Origin: JAKAGZ01 sp963783855
Lineage (GTDB): Bacteria; Bacteroidota; Ignavibacteria; Ignavibacteriales; Ignavibacteriaceae
DNA length: 64,000 nt
Direction: 5' to 3'
NCBI GenBank assembly: GCA_963783855.1
Contig: CAWAPE010000005.1
Location: forward strand, 372,001-436,000
Shown here: in pieces, positions 9,575 through 20,413 of the stretch
Layout: every line of letters begins with the position of its first letter
How positions within the stretch are numbered: position 1 is the first letter of the stretch
Made by a program: the position numbers and the translations under genes
The notes under the pieces: generated by a model
What the model was told of the DNA's origin: nothing
Databases searched by the model: none
What the model saw: the letters and a program-made list of their open reading frames with translations, nothing else

Positions 9575-10510
9575 ATGAATGCTCTTGAAGTAAGGAATTT
9601 ATGTAAGACATTCGGGTCTGTTAAAGCCGTTGATGATGTTTCCTTCAATGTCCCTGAAGGAAAAGTATTCGGACTGATTGGCAGAAATGGCGCCGGGAAA
9701 ACTACGACAATTAGAATGATGATGAATATTTATCTGCCTGATTCGGGCGAAGTAATTCTTCAGGGAGAACCTGTAACTGATGAATTCAAACAAAAAGTTG
9801 GTTATCTCCCGGAAGAAAGAGGGCTATATAAAAAAATGAACGTTTGGGATACTCTTATGTTTTTTGCCAGTGTAAAAGGGAAATCGGGCAAAGAAACAGA
9901 ACAGAAAGCAAACGATTACTTAAAAAGATTCAAACTATACGACAGAAAAACTTCAAAAGTGCAGGATCTCTCAAAAGGTAACCAGCAAAAAATCCAGTTC
10001 ATTGCAACAATTCTGCACGACCCGGAATTTTTAATCCTTGATGAACCTTTTTCCGGATTGGATCCAATAAATACAGACCTTTTACGCCAGATAATAATTG
10101 ACCTGAAAAATCAGGGTAAGGTAATTATTTTCTCCACTCACCTGATGGATTTTGCTGAAAAAATGTGTGACCACATAGCAATGATTGATAACGGTAAAAT
10201 AATCCTCCATGGATCCTTGAAAGACATTAAGGCTAAGTATGGAAACAGGAATGTTAACCTGACCTACGATGGTAATATTTCATTTTTACAAAAACACCCG
10301 ATAATAGATTCAATTCAGGATTTTGGTAATTCAACCGGAATTACTGTAAGAGAAAAATCTCAGACCCAAGAATTATTAAAATTACTGCTAGAAAATAATG
10401 TAACTATCAGGCGGTTTAATGCGAATGATATTTCCCTGCACGATGTTTTTGTAAAATTAGCCGGTGAACAGGATAAAGCGGATGAAAGTATGGAGGTGAG
10501 AAATGTTTAA
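9575..10510 (+). CDS. ABC transporter ATP-binding protein (NatA-like)
   Basis: A 311-aa ATPase of an ABC-2 type exporter. Walker A GRNGAGKTT lies near residue 36, the signature is LSKGNQQK (a variant of LSGGQ), and Walker B is FLILDEPFSGLDP, followed by the H-loop STH. The C-terminal ~90 residues form the extra domain typical of NatA/YhaQ-type proteins. A GAGG lies 9 nt before the ATG. The stop overlaps the start of the permease gene by 8 nt, so the two are translationally coupled. The substrate cannot be read from sequence; sodium or drug efflux are family roles. Confidence 0.93.
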   Translation: MNALEVRNLCKTFGSVKAVDDVSFNVPEGKVFGLIGRNGAGKTTTIRMMMNIYLPDSGEVILQGEPVTDEFKQKVGYLPEERGLYKKMNVWDTLMFFASVKGKSGKETEQKANDYLKRFKLYDRKTSKVQDLSKGNQQKIQFIATILHDPEFLILDEPFSGLDPINTDLLRQIIIDLKNQGKVIIFSTHLMDFAEKMCDHIAMIDNGKIILHGSLKDIKAKYGNRNVNLTYDGNISFLQKHPIIDSIQDFGNSTGITVREKSQTQELLKLLLENNVTIRRFNANDISLHDVFVKLAGEQDKADESMEVRNV

Positions 10511-11765
10511 TTTTAGAACTCTTGCTATAATAAAACGCGAATTAAGAGAAAAGATAATGAGCAAGACATTTATCATCATGACTCTTCTTCTCCCTGTTTT
10601 TATGTTTGGAATAATGGCATTTCAAACTTTTTTATATACCTATGATAGTGAATCAAGCGCAAGCTTAATTATTGTAGCAGAAAACCAAAATTTAACACAA
10701 AGCCTCAAAGAGGATTTTGCTGATCTTGGGATTATAAAAAATGGTAAATATACTGCTACGTTTAAAACTTTAGACAATATACAATTACAATCATTAATTG
10801 AAAGTAATAAGAAAAATCTTTTAAACGATAAATTGAATGGGATAATCTTTGTTCCTGCTACTGCTCTAAAAGATAAAAAGATTGAATACTATTCAAAGAG
10901 TCCAAGTAACAGTGATCTTTTTAATAAAATTAAGGGCGCTATTAATCAGGCACTTGTAGATAATTATTTCCACGATAAACAACTTTCCCCTGAAGATATA
11001 GAATACGCAAGAAATCGCGTTGACATAAACGGTTTCCGTATTTCCACTGATAACAAAATTGAAGAGACAAATAAAGGAGCACAAATAATTTCATTCGTAT
11101 TTGCATTCCTGTTATACTTTAGTTTGATGTTCATTGGTATGATGATGATGAGATCAGTTGTAGAGGAAAAAAATTCCAAAATCGTGGAAGTATTACTTTC
11201 TTCTGTGAACAGCAAAGAATTAATGATGGGTAAAATTATTGGTACGGCCATAACCGGACTTTTGCAGATGGCGATTTGGCTATTACCTTTAGTAGTATTT
11301 GTTTCATCAAGTATTTTTCTAATACCCCCCGAATTTATTCCAAATATTACAATGGGTGAGATACTTTACTTCCTTTTTAACTATTTTGTTGGTCTCATAA
11401 CATTCCTCGGATTATTTGCTACTGTAGGAGCAATTTTTGATAATGACCAGGATGCGCAATCCGGTATCTGGCCGATTATGATGCTTATTATGATCCCGTT
11501 CTTCATCAGCATTTCAATGGCTAAAAATCCAAACAGTGTTCTGGCTAATGTAACCTCAATGCTGCCTTTTGCATCAATTATGGTAATGCCTGCAAGAATG
11601 ACCCTGATTGAAATTCCGGTTTGGCAGTTTGCAACGTCAATTGTAATCAATGTAGCAACTATGTTGCTTATCTTCCCTTTTGCAGGCAAGATTTACAGAG
11701 TAGGAATTCTACTTACAGGCAAAAAGCCACAATGGTCAGAAGTATTAAAATGGCTTAAATATTAA
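10503..11765 (+). CDS. ABC-2 family permease (NatB-like)
   Basis: A 420-aa membrane partner of the ATPase just upstream (8-nt overlap). A first membrane helix (about residues 22-45) is followed by a large extracytoplasmic domain of about 140 residues. At least five further helices follow, beginning near residue 195 (IISFVFAFLLYFSLMFIGMM). The RSVVEEKNSKIVEVLLSS segment is the conserved cytoplasmic motif of the NatB/YhaP (ABC2_membrane_3) family. Probable role: efflux or export of an unknown substrate. Confidence 0.92.
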   Translation: MFNFRTLAIIKRELREKIMSKTFIIMTLLLPVFMFGIMAFQTFLYTYDSESSASLIIVAENQNLTQSLKEDFADLGIIKNGKYTATFKTLDNIQLQSLIESNKKNLLNDKLNGIIFVPATALKDKKIEYYSKSPSNSDLFNKIKGAINQALVDNYFHDKQLSPEDIEYARNRVDINGFRISTDNKIEETNKGAQIISFVFAFLLYFSLMFIGMMMMRSVVEEKNSKIVEVLLSSVNSKELMMGKIIGTAITGLLQMAIWLLPLVVFVSSSIFLIPPEFIPNITMGEILYFLFNYFVGLITFLGLFATVGAIFDNDQDAQSGIWPIMMLIMIPFFISISMAKNPNSVLANVTSMLPFASIMVMPARMTLIEIPVWQFATSIVINVATMLLIFPFAGKIYRVGILLTGKKPQWSEVLKWLKY

Positions 11766-11777
11766 TATTTATTACCT

Positions 11778-11800
11778 CCCTGCGACCATTGGTCGCGGGG
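11778..11800. terminator. Strong hairpin after the ABC transporter operon
   Basis: A 10-bp stem (CCCTGCGACC / GGTCGCGGGG) with the 3-nt loop ATT lies 13 nt after the permease stop. No T-run follows on the plus strand, so intrinsic termination is uncertain; it may instead stabilise the 3' end of the mRNA. Confidence 0.4.
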
Positions 11801-11950
11801 ACCTTGTCTTAAAGAATTCGAATAATTACGTATTATTTGCAATTCTGTTTTATTTAATAGCATCCATTCTTTATATTTTACAGAAGTTTTATTTTTAATA
11901 TTTTCAGTTTTTTGCTAACTGATAATAATCCGGGAAATCCTTACTAAAAT

Positions 11951-13351
11951 ATGAAGATTAATAAATTCAGATTAAATATACTCCTGAGACTGCTTATCAT
12001 CATAATTACGATAATTTTTGCAGTCTATTTATTTTTTAAAGTAGAATATTATTACGGATTCTCTATAGTTTCCATGATTTTTATTTATGAAATATATTCT
12101 CTTTTCCGTTTTGTTGATAAAACAAATTTAGAATTAGCAAGATTTCTTAAATCTGTAAAACATTCGGATACTTCACAGACCTACATTTCCAAAAATTTTG
12201 GGAAATCCTATGATGAATTATTCTCTGCCTTCCGGAATCTCACTGAAAAAATATCTGAGACAAGAAGTCAAAAAGAAGAAAGTTACCAGTATCTTCAGAC
12301 AATAGTAAAACACGTAGCAATCGGACTAATAACTTTTAGAAAAGATGGTGAAGTAGAATTAATCAATAATGCAGCAAAAAAACTTCTGAATGTTCAATCT
12401 CTTAAAAATATTTATAATTTAGGTTCGTATAATCGTGAATTGTTAGCCGTTTTATCAAACATAAAAGCAGGCGATAAAGCACTTGTAAGAATTCAGGGCG
12501 AAGGAGAGTCGAAAGAATTATCAATTTTTGCAGCTGAGTTTAAATTGCGCGAGAAAGAGTTTACATTGGTCTCATTACAGGATATAAAGAGCGAACTGGA
12601 ACGTGAAAGACTTTCCAACGAGCTTGAAATAGCCCACCAGGTACAGACAAAACTTTTACCTAAGAATTCCCCGGTTATTGACGGATATTCAATTTCGGCA
12701 GTTTGCGATCCGGCTAAAGAAGTTGGTGGTGACTACTACGATTTCTTAAATCTGGGGGAAAATAAAATAGGGGTTGTAATTGGTGATGTTGCCGGTAAGG
12801 GGCTACCTGCTGCAATATATATGACACTCACAAAAGGGATATTCCAATCGTATTCAGAGAATAATAACTCTCCCAAAGATGTTCTTGTAAAGATTAATAA
12901 ATTAATTTACCAGATAATAGAAAGTGGTTCATTTGTTACAATGTTTTATGGTATAATTGATTTCAGGGAAAATACATTTACTTATGCCCGTGCCGGACAT
13001 GAACCGCCAATATTATTTAAAACTTCGAGTTTAGATTATACAATGCTGAGGCCTGTTGGTATGGCCCTTGGTTTTGAAGAAGGTGAAGTTTTTGAAGAAA
13101 AAATGGAAGAAGAGACAATAAAGTTGAAAAAAGGCGACAAAATTATTTTTTACACCGATGGTTTCACCGAAGCGAATAACAAGTTGAATGAAGAGTATGG
13201 TAAACCCAGGCTACTGGATTTAATTAAAGAAAACCATACTCTTGATTCAGCACAAATGCTTGATCATCTATTAGAAGATGTAAAAAATTTCTGCCAGGGT
13301 ACAGATCAGTTTGATGATATGACGAGCATAATCATTCAAAGAGATCTGTAA
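11951..13351 (+). CDS. Membrane-anchored PP2C-type (RsbU/SpoIIE) serine phosphatase
   Basis: A 466-aa protein. Two N-terminal membrane helices (about residues 8-27 and 34-50) precede a helical linker and a PAS-like sensor segment (about 120-215: VAIGLITFRKDGEVELINNAAKK). The C-terminal PP2C domain (about 230-466) contains the metal-binding acidic motifs EVGGDYYDF, IGDVAGKGLPAA, FYTDGFTEA and FDDMT. Such proteins dephosphorylate anti-sigma-factor antagonists in partner-switching pathways. No anti-sigma or antagonist gene lies nearby, so the target is unknown. It converges on the AGCS symporter gene with only 5 nt between the stops. Confidence 0.93.
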   Translation: MKINKFRLNILLRLLIIIITIIFAVYLFFKVEYYYGFSIVSMIFIYEIYSLFRFVDKTNLELARFLKSVKHSDTSQTYISKNFGKSYDELFSAFRNLTEKISETRSQKEESYQYLQTIVKHVAIGLITFRKDGEVELINNAAKKLLNVQSLKNIYNLGSYNRELLAVLSNIKAGDKALVRIQGEGESKELSIFAAEFKLREKEFTLVSLQDIKSELERERLSNELEIAHQVQTKLLPKNSPVIDGYSISAVCDPAKEVGGDYYDFLNLGENKIGVVIGDVAGKGLPAAIYMTLTKGIFQSYSENNNSPKDVLVKINKLIYQIIESGSFVTMFYGIIDFRENTFTYARAGHEPPILFKTSSLDYTMLRPVGMALGFEEGEVFEEKMEEETIKLKKGDKIIFYTDGFTEANNKLNEEYGKPRLLDLIKENHTLDSAQMLDHLLEDVKNFCQGTDQFDDMTSIIIQRDL

Positions 13352-13356
13352 ATTAC

Positions 13357-14703
13357 TCAGGGCTTATTGTTGAAATAATTTTTTGTTTCAGCTGCCACAA
13401 TAGTTCCCAAACCTAAAAGTCCCACAAGATTTGGAACAGCCATCAAACCATTCATAATATCAGCGAATGTCCAGACTACATCCAGTTTAGCTACAGCCCC
13501 AATAAAAACAAAAATACAAAACAATATTCTATAGGGCATTATAGATTTGCTTCCTAATAAAAATTCCAGTGATTTTTCACCGTAATAACTCCATCCCAGT
13601 ATTGTGGAGTAGGCAAAGAAAATTATTCCAAGTGAAACCACCATTCCTCCCCATTCTCCCGGCAAAGCAGTTGTAAATGCTGATGATGTTAAAGGAACGC
13701 CAGTCTCACCGGAATTCCATAAGCCGCTTACCAGTATAGCAAATCCGGTTAGTGAACAAATTACAATTGTGTCAATAAAAGTTTGAGTCATTGATACAAG
13801 TGCCTGTGTAACCGGGTGTTTTGTCTGTGCAGCTGCAGCAGCTATTGGAGCACTACCCAACCCGGATTCATTGGAAAAGACTCCCCTTGCAACACCCATT
13901 CGCATTGTCAGCATCACTCCCGCTCCAAGAAATCCTCCGGTAGCAGCAGTTGGACTAAATGCTTCACTCAGGACCCATCCTATTACTTCAGGTACACGTT
14001 CAATGTGAATGATTACGACAAACAATGCCGCAAGCATATAGAAGACTATCATAAACGGAACAAGCAATCCTGTCACACTGCCAATACTTTTTATTCCGCC
14101 TAGTATAACCAATGCTGTAGCTACAGCAAGCACAATTCCAGTAACGTAAACTGGAATATTAAATGAATGCTGCACAGCATCGGCAACAGAATTCGATTGC
14201 ACCATATTACCAATTCCAAATGCAGCTACTGATGCAAAGATGGCAAATATAGAACCGAGCCATTTTAGATTTAATCCTTTAGTTATATAGTACATCGGTC
14301 CGCCACTCATAGTACCGTCTTCATCAACTTCCCTGTACTTGACGGCCAAAACAGCTTCAGCATATTTAGTCGCCATTCCAAATAATCCTGTTATCCACAT
14401 CCAGAATAGTGCGCCCGGTCCACCAACAGCAATTGCAGTAGCAACACCGGCAATATTACCAGTTCCCACAGTCGCAGCTAAAGCAGTCATTAATGCCTGA
14501 AAGTGAGTAATATCTCCGGGATTATCCCCATCATCCTTCCGTTTGATTAATGCAAGCCAAAGGGAATGAAACAACTTTCTGAATTGTATCCCTTTTAATA
14601 AAATTGTAAGATATATTCCTGTACCGACTAATAATACGAGTAGCGGAACTCCCCAGACAAAGCTACTTATGCTTGATAACACATCCTGTATTTGCTGCTG
14701 CAT
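13357..14703 (-). CDS. Alanine/glycine:cation symporter family (AGCS) protein
   Basis: A 448-aa polytopic inner-membrane protein of the sodium:alanine symporter family (AlsT/AgcS/DagA). The conserved blocks are visible: FQALMTALAATVGTGNIAGVATA near residue 65, GGPGALFWMWITGLFGMATKYAEA, GGPMYYI, and GVARGVFSNESGLGSAPIAAAAA near residue 275. It uses the sodium gradient to import small neutral amino acids. The gene is monocistronic; the aldo/keto reductase is transcribed divergently from the other side of a 204-nt gap. Confidence 0.95.
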   Translation of the reverse strand: MQQQIQDVLSSISSFVWGVPLLVLLVGTGIYLTILLKGIQFRKLFHSLWLALIKRKDDGDNPGDITHFQALMTALAATVGTGNIAGVATAIAVGGPGALFWMWITGLFGMATKYAEAVLAVKYREVDEDGTMSGGPMYYITKGLNLKWLGSIFAIFASVAAFGIGNMVQSNSVADAVQHSFNIPVYVTGIVLAVATALVILGGIKSIGSVTGLLVPFMIVFYMLAALFVVIIHIERVPEVIGWVLSEAFSPTAATGGFLGAGVMLTMRMGVARGVFSNESGLGSAPIAAAAAQTKHPVTQALVSMTQTFIDTIVICSLTGFAILVSGLWNSGETGVPLTSSAFTTALPGEWGGMVVSLGIIFFAYSTILGWSYYGEKSLEFLLGSKSIMPYRILFCIFVFIGAVAKLDVVWTFADIMNGLMAVPNLVGLLGLGTIVAAETKNYFNNKP

Positions 14704-14907
14704 ATTACTCCTGATTATTAATTAATGCTGGATATAACAAAGTAGATGTACTTTTTTTAAGATTTTAATAATTAGTTCGATTTGAATTGCAAATTTATAT
14801 TGACAATATGTAAATTCTAATTTCAAAAAGCACGTTTAAATTTTAAAAGATATTCATTTTTATTTCAAAATATTATTTAATTTTTCTGAATTAAGCGGAG
14901 GATCTCT

Positions 14908-15879
14908 ATGCAATACAGACATCTGGGCAGAACAGGATTAAAAGTTAGCAACGTTTGTCTTGGTACAATGAATTTCGGACCATATACACCGGAAGATGAA
15001 AGTTTTAGAATAATGGATAAAGCCATCGAATTAGGGATTAATTTTTTCGATACTGCAAACGTATATGGCTGGGATAAAGGAGTTGGACTGACTGAACAAA
15101 TTATAGGGAAATGGCTTTCCAAAGACAAAGCAAATAGAGAAAAGATCGTACTTGCAACAAAAGTTTACGGAAAAATGGGAGATGGCCCCAATGATACTAA
15201 ACTTTCAGCATATCATATAAAAAAAGCATGCGAAGATAGTTTAAAAAGATTACAGACTGATCATATTGATTTATACCAGATGCATCATATTGACAGAGAT
15301 ACCCCCTGGGAAGAAGTGTGGCAGGCAATGGAACAATTGGTTCGTGAAGGAAAGGTGCTTTATGTAGGAAGTAGTAATTTTGCGGCCTGGAATATCGTAG
15401 AAGCAAATTACAAAGCAAAAGAAAGAAATTTTTTAGGTTTAGTTTCAGAACAAAGTATTTATAGTTTGAGAAACAGACATATTGAACTAGAAGTTGTTCC
15501 AGCATGTGACGCTATGGGAATGGCATTGATTCCGTGGAGCCCTATGGGGGGTGGGATGCTATGTGGTGTACTTGATGGCAAAAGTGAAGGACGAAGAAAC
15601 AGAGATCAATTAAAACTATCTATTGAAAAGCTAAAACCGCAGATTGAAGCGTATGAAAATCTTTGCAAAAATATTAATCTATCCCCTGCTGATGTTGCAC
15701 TTGCATGGGTGTTGAATAATCCTGTTGTTACAAGTCCGATAATTGGCCCAAGAACAGTTAAACAATTGGAGGAAAATGCAAAAGCAGCAGAGATAAAATT
15801 ATCAAAAGAAACGCTTGACGAACTCGATAAAATATGGCCGGGTCCCGGTAATCAGGCTCCTGAAGCATATGCCTGGTAA
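14908..15879 (+). CDS. Aldo/keto reductase
   Basis: A 323-aa TIM-barrel NADPH-dependent oxidoreductase. The catalytic tetrad is visible as Asp and Tyr in FFDTANVYGWD (about residues 49-59), Lys in VLATKVYG and His in YQMHHID. The phosphate-binding loop of the cofactor is in PIIGPRTVKQLEENAKA near residue 285. AGCGGAGGATCTCT supplies a strong ribosome-binding site for the ATG. The substrate is not predictable; YghZ/YajO-type reductases are the nearest family members. Confidence 0.94.
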   Translation: MQYRHLGRTGLKVSNVCLGTMNFGPYTPEDESFRIMDKAIELGINFFDTANVYGWDKGVGLTEQIIGKWLSKDKANREKIVLATKVYGKMGDGPNDTKLSAYHIKKACEDSLKRLQTDHIDLYQMHHIDRDTPWEEVWQAMEQLVREGKVLYVGSSNFAAWNIVEANYKAKERNFLGLVSEQSIYSLRNRHIELEVVPACDAMGMALIPWSPMGGGMLCGVLDGKSEGRRNRDQLKLSIEKLKPQIEAYENLCKNINLSPADVALAWVLNNPVVTSPIIGPRTVKQLEENAKAAEIKLSKETLDELDKIWPGPGNQAPEAYAW

Positions 15880-15880
15880 T

Positions 15881-16153
15881 TTAGATACCAAGATTGTTTA
15901 AGAAATTTATAACATTATTCATAATTGCAGTTAACTCAGGATGAGAAGCTTCAAATTGCTCCGTGGAATCTTTGAGCTGGTCCATTAATGATAAATGTTT
16001 GTCTGATATCTTTTTGTCGTCCCTTTCAAGCAGATCATCAATATCAGTCCTTATCTTATCCAGCAACTCTTTGGAACTTTTATCCACCTTTTGAGTGTTT
16101 TCAATTTCAGAACTAAGTTTTTGTAGTAATTTTCGTAATTCCTTATCCGGCAT
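15881..16153 (-). CDS. DUF4404-like small helical protein
   Basis: A 90-aa acidic, almost wholly alpha-helical protein (ELRKLLQKLSSEIENTQKV, then LSLMDQLKDSTEQFEASHPELTAIMNNVINFLNNLGI). Length and the FEASHPELT-NNVINFLNNLGI C-terminus match the DUF4404 family, which has no known function. It converges on the aldo/keto reductase with a single base between the stops. No signal peptide or membrane segment is seen. Confidence 0.75.
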   Translation of the reverse strand: MPDKELRKLLQKLSSEIENTQKVDKSSKELLDKIRTDIDDLLERDDKKISDKHLSLMDQLKDSTEQFEASHPELTAIMNNVINFLNNLGI

Positions 16154-16350
16154 TTTGGGTAGCCCGTAATTGATTGTTAAAATTTACACTTGTTATATAT
16201 AACATTATATCTTCTTATTCAAGATCAATAAATCACAGCATGTTTTCATCATAATTATTTGGGTTTTTAAATCCAATCTAATTATATTAAAAAATTGAAC
16301 CACTGGGGATTAATTTATTTTCTTTATAATTTTATTCCGCGAGTACAGAT

Positions 16351-18337
16351 ATGAAAATTAGTCTGAAACTTTTCTTACTCCTTTTTTCCTTCTCATTACC
16401 AGGCATATTATTTGCACAAGACAGCAAATATGATCAACATAAGGTATTTGATCCAACATTCTTAAATCAACCCGGTACCGTTTACAGAAGTGGCAGCGGA
16501 CAACCCGGAGCACAATACTGGCAAAACAAAGCTGATTATAAAATAAACGCTACACTAAATGCAAAAGAAAACAAAGTAACCGGTTCTGAGACTATCACCT
16601 ACACAAATAATAGCCCGAACAATCTTTCATATCTTTGGCTTCAACTCGATCAAAATCTTTTTACAAAAGAATCACGTGGCGCAAAAGCAACTCCATTCGA
16701 AGGAGGAAGGTTTGGTAACCAACATTTTGATGGAGGTGATGTAATAAAGTCTGTAAAGGTAAAAATTTATGGAGATAGCTATACTCCACATTATATAATT
16801 TCAGATACCAGGATGCAGCTAATTCTGCCCAAAGGTTTAGAGGCAAACGGAGAAAAAGCTGAAATTGAAATAGAGTGGAGTTTTAATATTCCGGAATATG
16901 GTTCTGATAGAATGGGCAAACAGGAGACCAAAAAAGGGACCATTTATGAAATAGCACAATGGTACCCGCGTATGTGTGTTTATGATGATGTTGAAGGATG
17001 GAATACACTCCCCTATCTCGGTGCAGGAGAATTTTATCTTGAGTATGGAAACTTTGATTACAGAATTACTGCCCCCGCTGATATGATTGTAGTTGGTTCA
17101 GGAGAATTACAAAATCCAGATGATGTTTTAACATCTATTCAGCAGGATAGATTAGCAAGAGCCAGAAAGAGCGACAGCACGATCTATATAAGGACTGCCG
17201 ATGAAGTTAAGGCCCTTGATTCTGTATCAACAGAGACAAAAACAAAAACCTGGCATTTTAGAATTACCAATTCACGTGATGCAAGCTGGGCAGCATCCAG
17301 AGCTTTTGTCTGGGATGCTGCACGAATGAACTTACCAAATGGTAAAAAAGCTCTGGCAATGTCTGTCTATCCGATAGAAAGCTCTGCTGATACAGCCTGG
17401 GGCAGATCAACTGAATATGTTAAGGCTTCAATTGAATATAACTCAAAACAATGGTACCCGTACACTTATCCAGTTGCTACAAATGTTGCAGGAAGAGTTG
17501 GTGGAATGGAATATCCCGGGATTGTATTCTGTAGCTGGAAATCTAAAAAAGGAAGATTATGGGGTGTGGCCGACCACGAATTTGGACATAACTGGTTCCC
17601 AATGATAGTGGGATCAAATGAAAGAAAATATATGTGGCAGGATGAAGGATTAAATACTTTTATAAATATTTACTCCACAAAGAACTTTAATAACGGTGAA
17701 TATAAATCACGAAGAAATTCCGCACGAAATATTGTTGAATATCTTGAAAGACAGTGATACTGAACCGATAATGACCTATCCGGATGTTGAAAAATCTTCC
17801 GCACTCGGACTTGAAGCATATTATAAACCTGCACTCGGGCTTTATATGTTAAGGGAGTACGTACTTGGACACGATAGATTTGATTATGCATTCAGAACAT
17901 ATATCAGAAGATGGGCTTTCAAACATCCTCAACCAAAAGATTTTTTCAGAACTATGAATGATGCTGCAGGCGAAGACCTTAACTGGTTCTGGAAAGAATG
18001 GTTTTTTAAAAACTGGTATCTGGACCAGTCTGTTAGTGATGTAAAATATATTGACAATAGCCCTGATAAAGGAGTATTAATTACTCTACATAATCTTGAA
18101 AAAATGGCTATGCCTGTAACAGTCGAAGTAAAAGAAAAAAATGGTAAATCCGGAAAAGTAAATTTACCTGTTGAGATTTGGCAACGTGGGAGTAAATGGA
18201 CATTCAAATATAATTCCACAAGTATGATTGATTCTGTAATTGTTGATCCTGATGAACAATTGCCTGACATAAATCCTGATAACAATATCTGGACAAGCGG
18301 AGTAATAAAAAAAGAAAGTACAGGTAGACGCAGATAA
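16351..18337 (+). CDS. M1-family metallopeptidase, secreted, frameshifted
   Basis: A zinc metalloprotease (gluzincin, M1-like) with a signal peptide (residues 1-22, ending ILFAQ). The zinc site is HEFGH near residue 410, with the third ligand in WQDEGLNTF about 20 residues later. The substrate-recognition segment reads GGMEYPGIVF in place of the usual GAMEN. The first frame stops at 17757 after VEYLERQ; the correct continuation (KDSDTEPIMTYPDVEK) is in another frame. Removing one base near 17743-17745 restores a product of about 660 aa, equal to its downstream tandem paralogue, which starts 18 nt later. The pair probably arose by duplication. Sequencing indel or recent pseudogene. Confidence 0.88.
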
Positions 18338-18355
18338 ATCAAAATTAAAAAAAAT

Positions 18356-20338
18356 ATGAAAATCATTAAAATATTTTATTCTCTAACTACAGCAATAATT
18401 CTGCTGGGCCTGTGCACCCGGGCTCAGCAGAATAACTTCAATCGCCTCGATGCATTCAGCCCAATTTTTATGAATAACTTTGGGACTGCTACAAGAAATG
18501 CTGATGGAAGTCCCGGGAAAAATTACTGGCAGAATAAACCTGATTATACAATAAAAGCTTCCCTTGATGAAGAATCCGGAATGCTAACAGGAAATGAAAC
18601 GATAATCTACACTAATAACAGTCCTGATAATCTCGACTATCTATGGCTCCAGATGGATCAGAATATAATGAGGAAAGATTCCAGGGCAGTGACAACAAAT
18701 TATCCAGTAGATTCTCCACGCGAAGTTACTGAAGGATATATTTTAAAATCGGTGAAAATACAATACGACGGAAATATTCTAGATGCCGAATATATTATAA
18801 ATGATACGAGAATGCAGATTCGACTTCCACATTCACTCAGAAGAAATGGCGGTATAATTAAAATACTGATTGAATACTCGTATCTGATACCTGAAAAAGG
18901 AACTGGCAGAAACGGAAGGATGAAATCACAAAACGGGATGATCTATGATATGGCACAATGGTTCCCAAGAATGTGTGTGTATGATGATGTAATCGGCTGG
19001 AACACTCTTCCCTATCTTGGTATGGGTGAATTTTACTGCGAGTATGGTAATTTTGATTATTACGTTACTGTTCCTGCAAACCAGATTGTTGTCGGCTCAG
19101 GTGAACTGGTAAATCCGGATGAAGTTCTTACAAGGATAGAAAGAGAAAGACTTTCAAAAGCATCAAAAAGTAATAAAACGGTAATAATCAGATCAGAAAA
19201 AGATTTAACAAATCCGGCCTCCCGACCAACAAATAAGAAAATGTTAACCTGGCATTTTAAGATGAAAAACTCCCGCGATGTTGCATGGGCTTCATCAAAA
19301 GCTTTCATATGGGATGCAGCAAAATTAAATTTGCCGAGTGGACACAAGGCAATGGCAATGTCAGTTTATCCTGTTGAAAGTGCCGGAGATTCTGCCTGGG
19401 GACGATCAACAGAATATTTAAAACAAAGTGTTGAAGAATTTTCAAATAACTGGTTCGAATTTCCTTACCCTGTTGCTATAAATGTTGCCGGACCGGTTGG
19501 TGGAATGGAATACCCGGCATTAGCATTTTGTCACTGGCGGTCAAAAGGGAAAAGCTTATATAATCTAACTGCTCACGAAATTGGTCATACCTGGTTCCCA
19601 ATGATAGTTGGTTCAAACGAGAGAAAATATGCCTGGATGGATGAGGGCTTCAATACTTTTATTGACATTTATGCTGCTGATAATTTTAACAACGGAGAAT
19701 TTGCTCCTAAAAGAGACGGTGAATATGCTCCTGACGGAGGAAATCCCTCACAGGAATTTGTGAAATATTTTGAAGATAAAAACTTCCCTCCAATTTTAAC
19801 TTATGCGGACGATATTCAGGGACAATATCGTCACCCATCTCAATATTATAAACCTGCTCTCGGTCTTGTAATTCTTAGAGAATATGTCTTGGGCAATAAA
19901 ATATTTGATAACGCTTTCAAAACTTATGTCAAGAATTGGGCATTTAAACATCCACAACCAGAAGATTTCTTCAAGACGATGAATTCAGCTACCGGCGATG
20001 ATTTAAATTATTTCTGGAAAGGATGGTTTGTCTACAATTGGAAAATTGATCAGGCAATTGAAAGCGTAAAATATATTGGTAATGACACAACAAAGGGCGT
20101 AATAATCAGTATCAGAAATAATGAAAAATTACCAATGCCCGTTGTTGCGGAAATTACTCAGAATAATGGTAAAGTTGAACGACTGAAATTCCCCGTTGAA
20201 ATATGGCATAATGGGTCAAATTTTTCTTTCTTTTACCCTGTACAGAGTACTATAAAATCAGTTATACTCGATCCTGATGCATGGCTGCCGGATATCTATG
20301 ACCCGAACAATGAATGGACTTCCAAATACGAAGAGTAA
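18356..20338 (+). CDS. M1-family metallopeptidase, secreted
   Basis: A 660-aa intact paralogue of the preceding gene. The signal peptide covers about residues 1-23 (LCTRAQQ cleavage region). The domain order is N-terminal beta domain, recognition segment GGMEYPALAF, zinc motif HEIGHTW near residue 407 and the downstream glutamate in WMDEGFNTF. A catalytic-Tyr candidate lies in YYKPALGLVILREYV. Likely role: periplasmic or extracellular aminopeptidase in peptide utilisation. It ends in an intrinsic terminator at 20341-20369. Confidence 0.93.
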   Translation: MKIIKIFYSLTTAIILLGLCTRAQQNNFNRLDAFSPIFMNNFGTATRNADGSPGKNYWQNKPDYTIKASLDEESGMLTGNETIIYTNNSPDNLDYLWLQMDQNIMRKDSRAVTTNYPVDSPREVTEGYILKSVKIQYDGNILDAEYIINDTRMQIRLPHSLRRNGGIIKILIEYSYLIPEKGTGRNGRMKSQNGMIYDMAQWFPRMCVYDDVIGWNTLPYLGMGEFYCEYGNFDYYVTVPANQIVVGSGELVNPDEVLTRIERERLSKASKSNKTVIIRSEKDLTNPASRPTNKKMLTWHFKMKNSRDVAWASSKAFIWDAAKLNLPSGHKAMAMSVYPVESAGDSAWGRSTEYLKQSVEEFSNNWFEFPYPVAINVAGPVGGMEYPALAFCHWRSKGKSLYNLTAHEIGHTWFPMIVGSNERKYAWMDEGFNTFIDIYAADNFNNGEFAPKRDGEYAPDGGNPSQEFVKYFEDKNFPPILTYADDIQGQYRHPSQYYKPALGLVILREYVLGNKIFDNAFKTYVKNWAFKHPQPEDFFKTMNSATGDDLNYFWKGWFVYNWKIDQAIESVKYIGNDTTKGVIISIRNNEKLPMPVVAEITQNNGKVERLKFPVEIWHNGSNFSFFYPVQSTIKSVILDPDAWLPDIYDPNNEWTSKYEE

Positions 20339-20340
20339 CA

Positions 20341-20369
20341 AAAAAGGACACTTTCAAGTGTCCTTTTTT
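20341..20369 (+). terminator. Intrinsic terminator of the M1 peptidase pair
   Basis: Perfect inverted repeat AAAAAGGACACTT / AAGTGTCCTTTTT with a very small loop, directly after the stop codon and ending in a T-run. Confidence 0.9.
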
Positions 20370-20413
20370 ATTAACTACTTTCCAAAAGTATATTTTTTAG
20401 CTTATAATTGTAT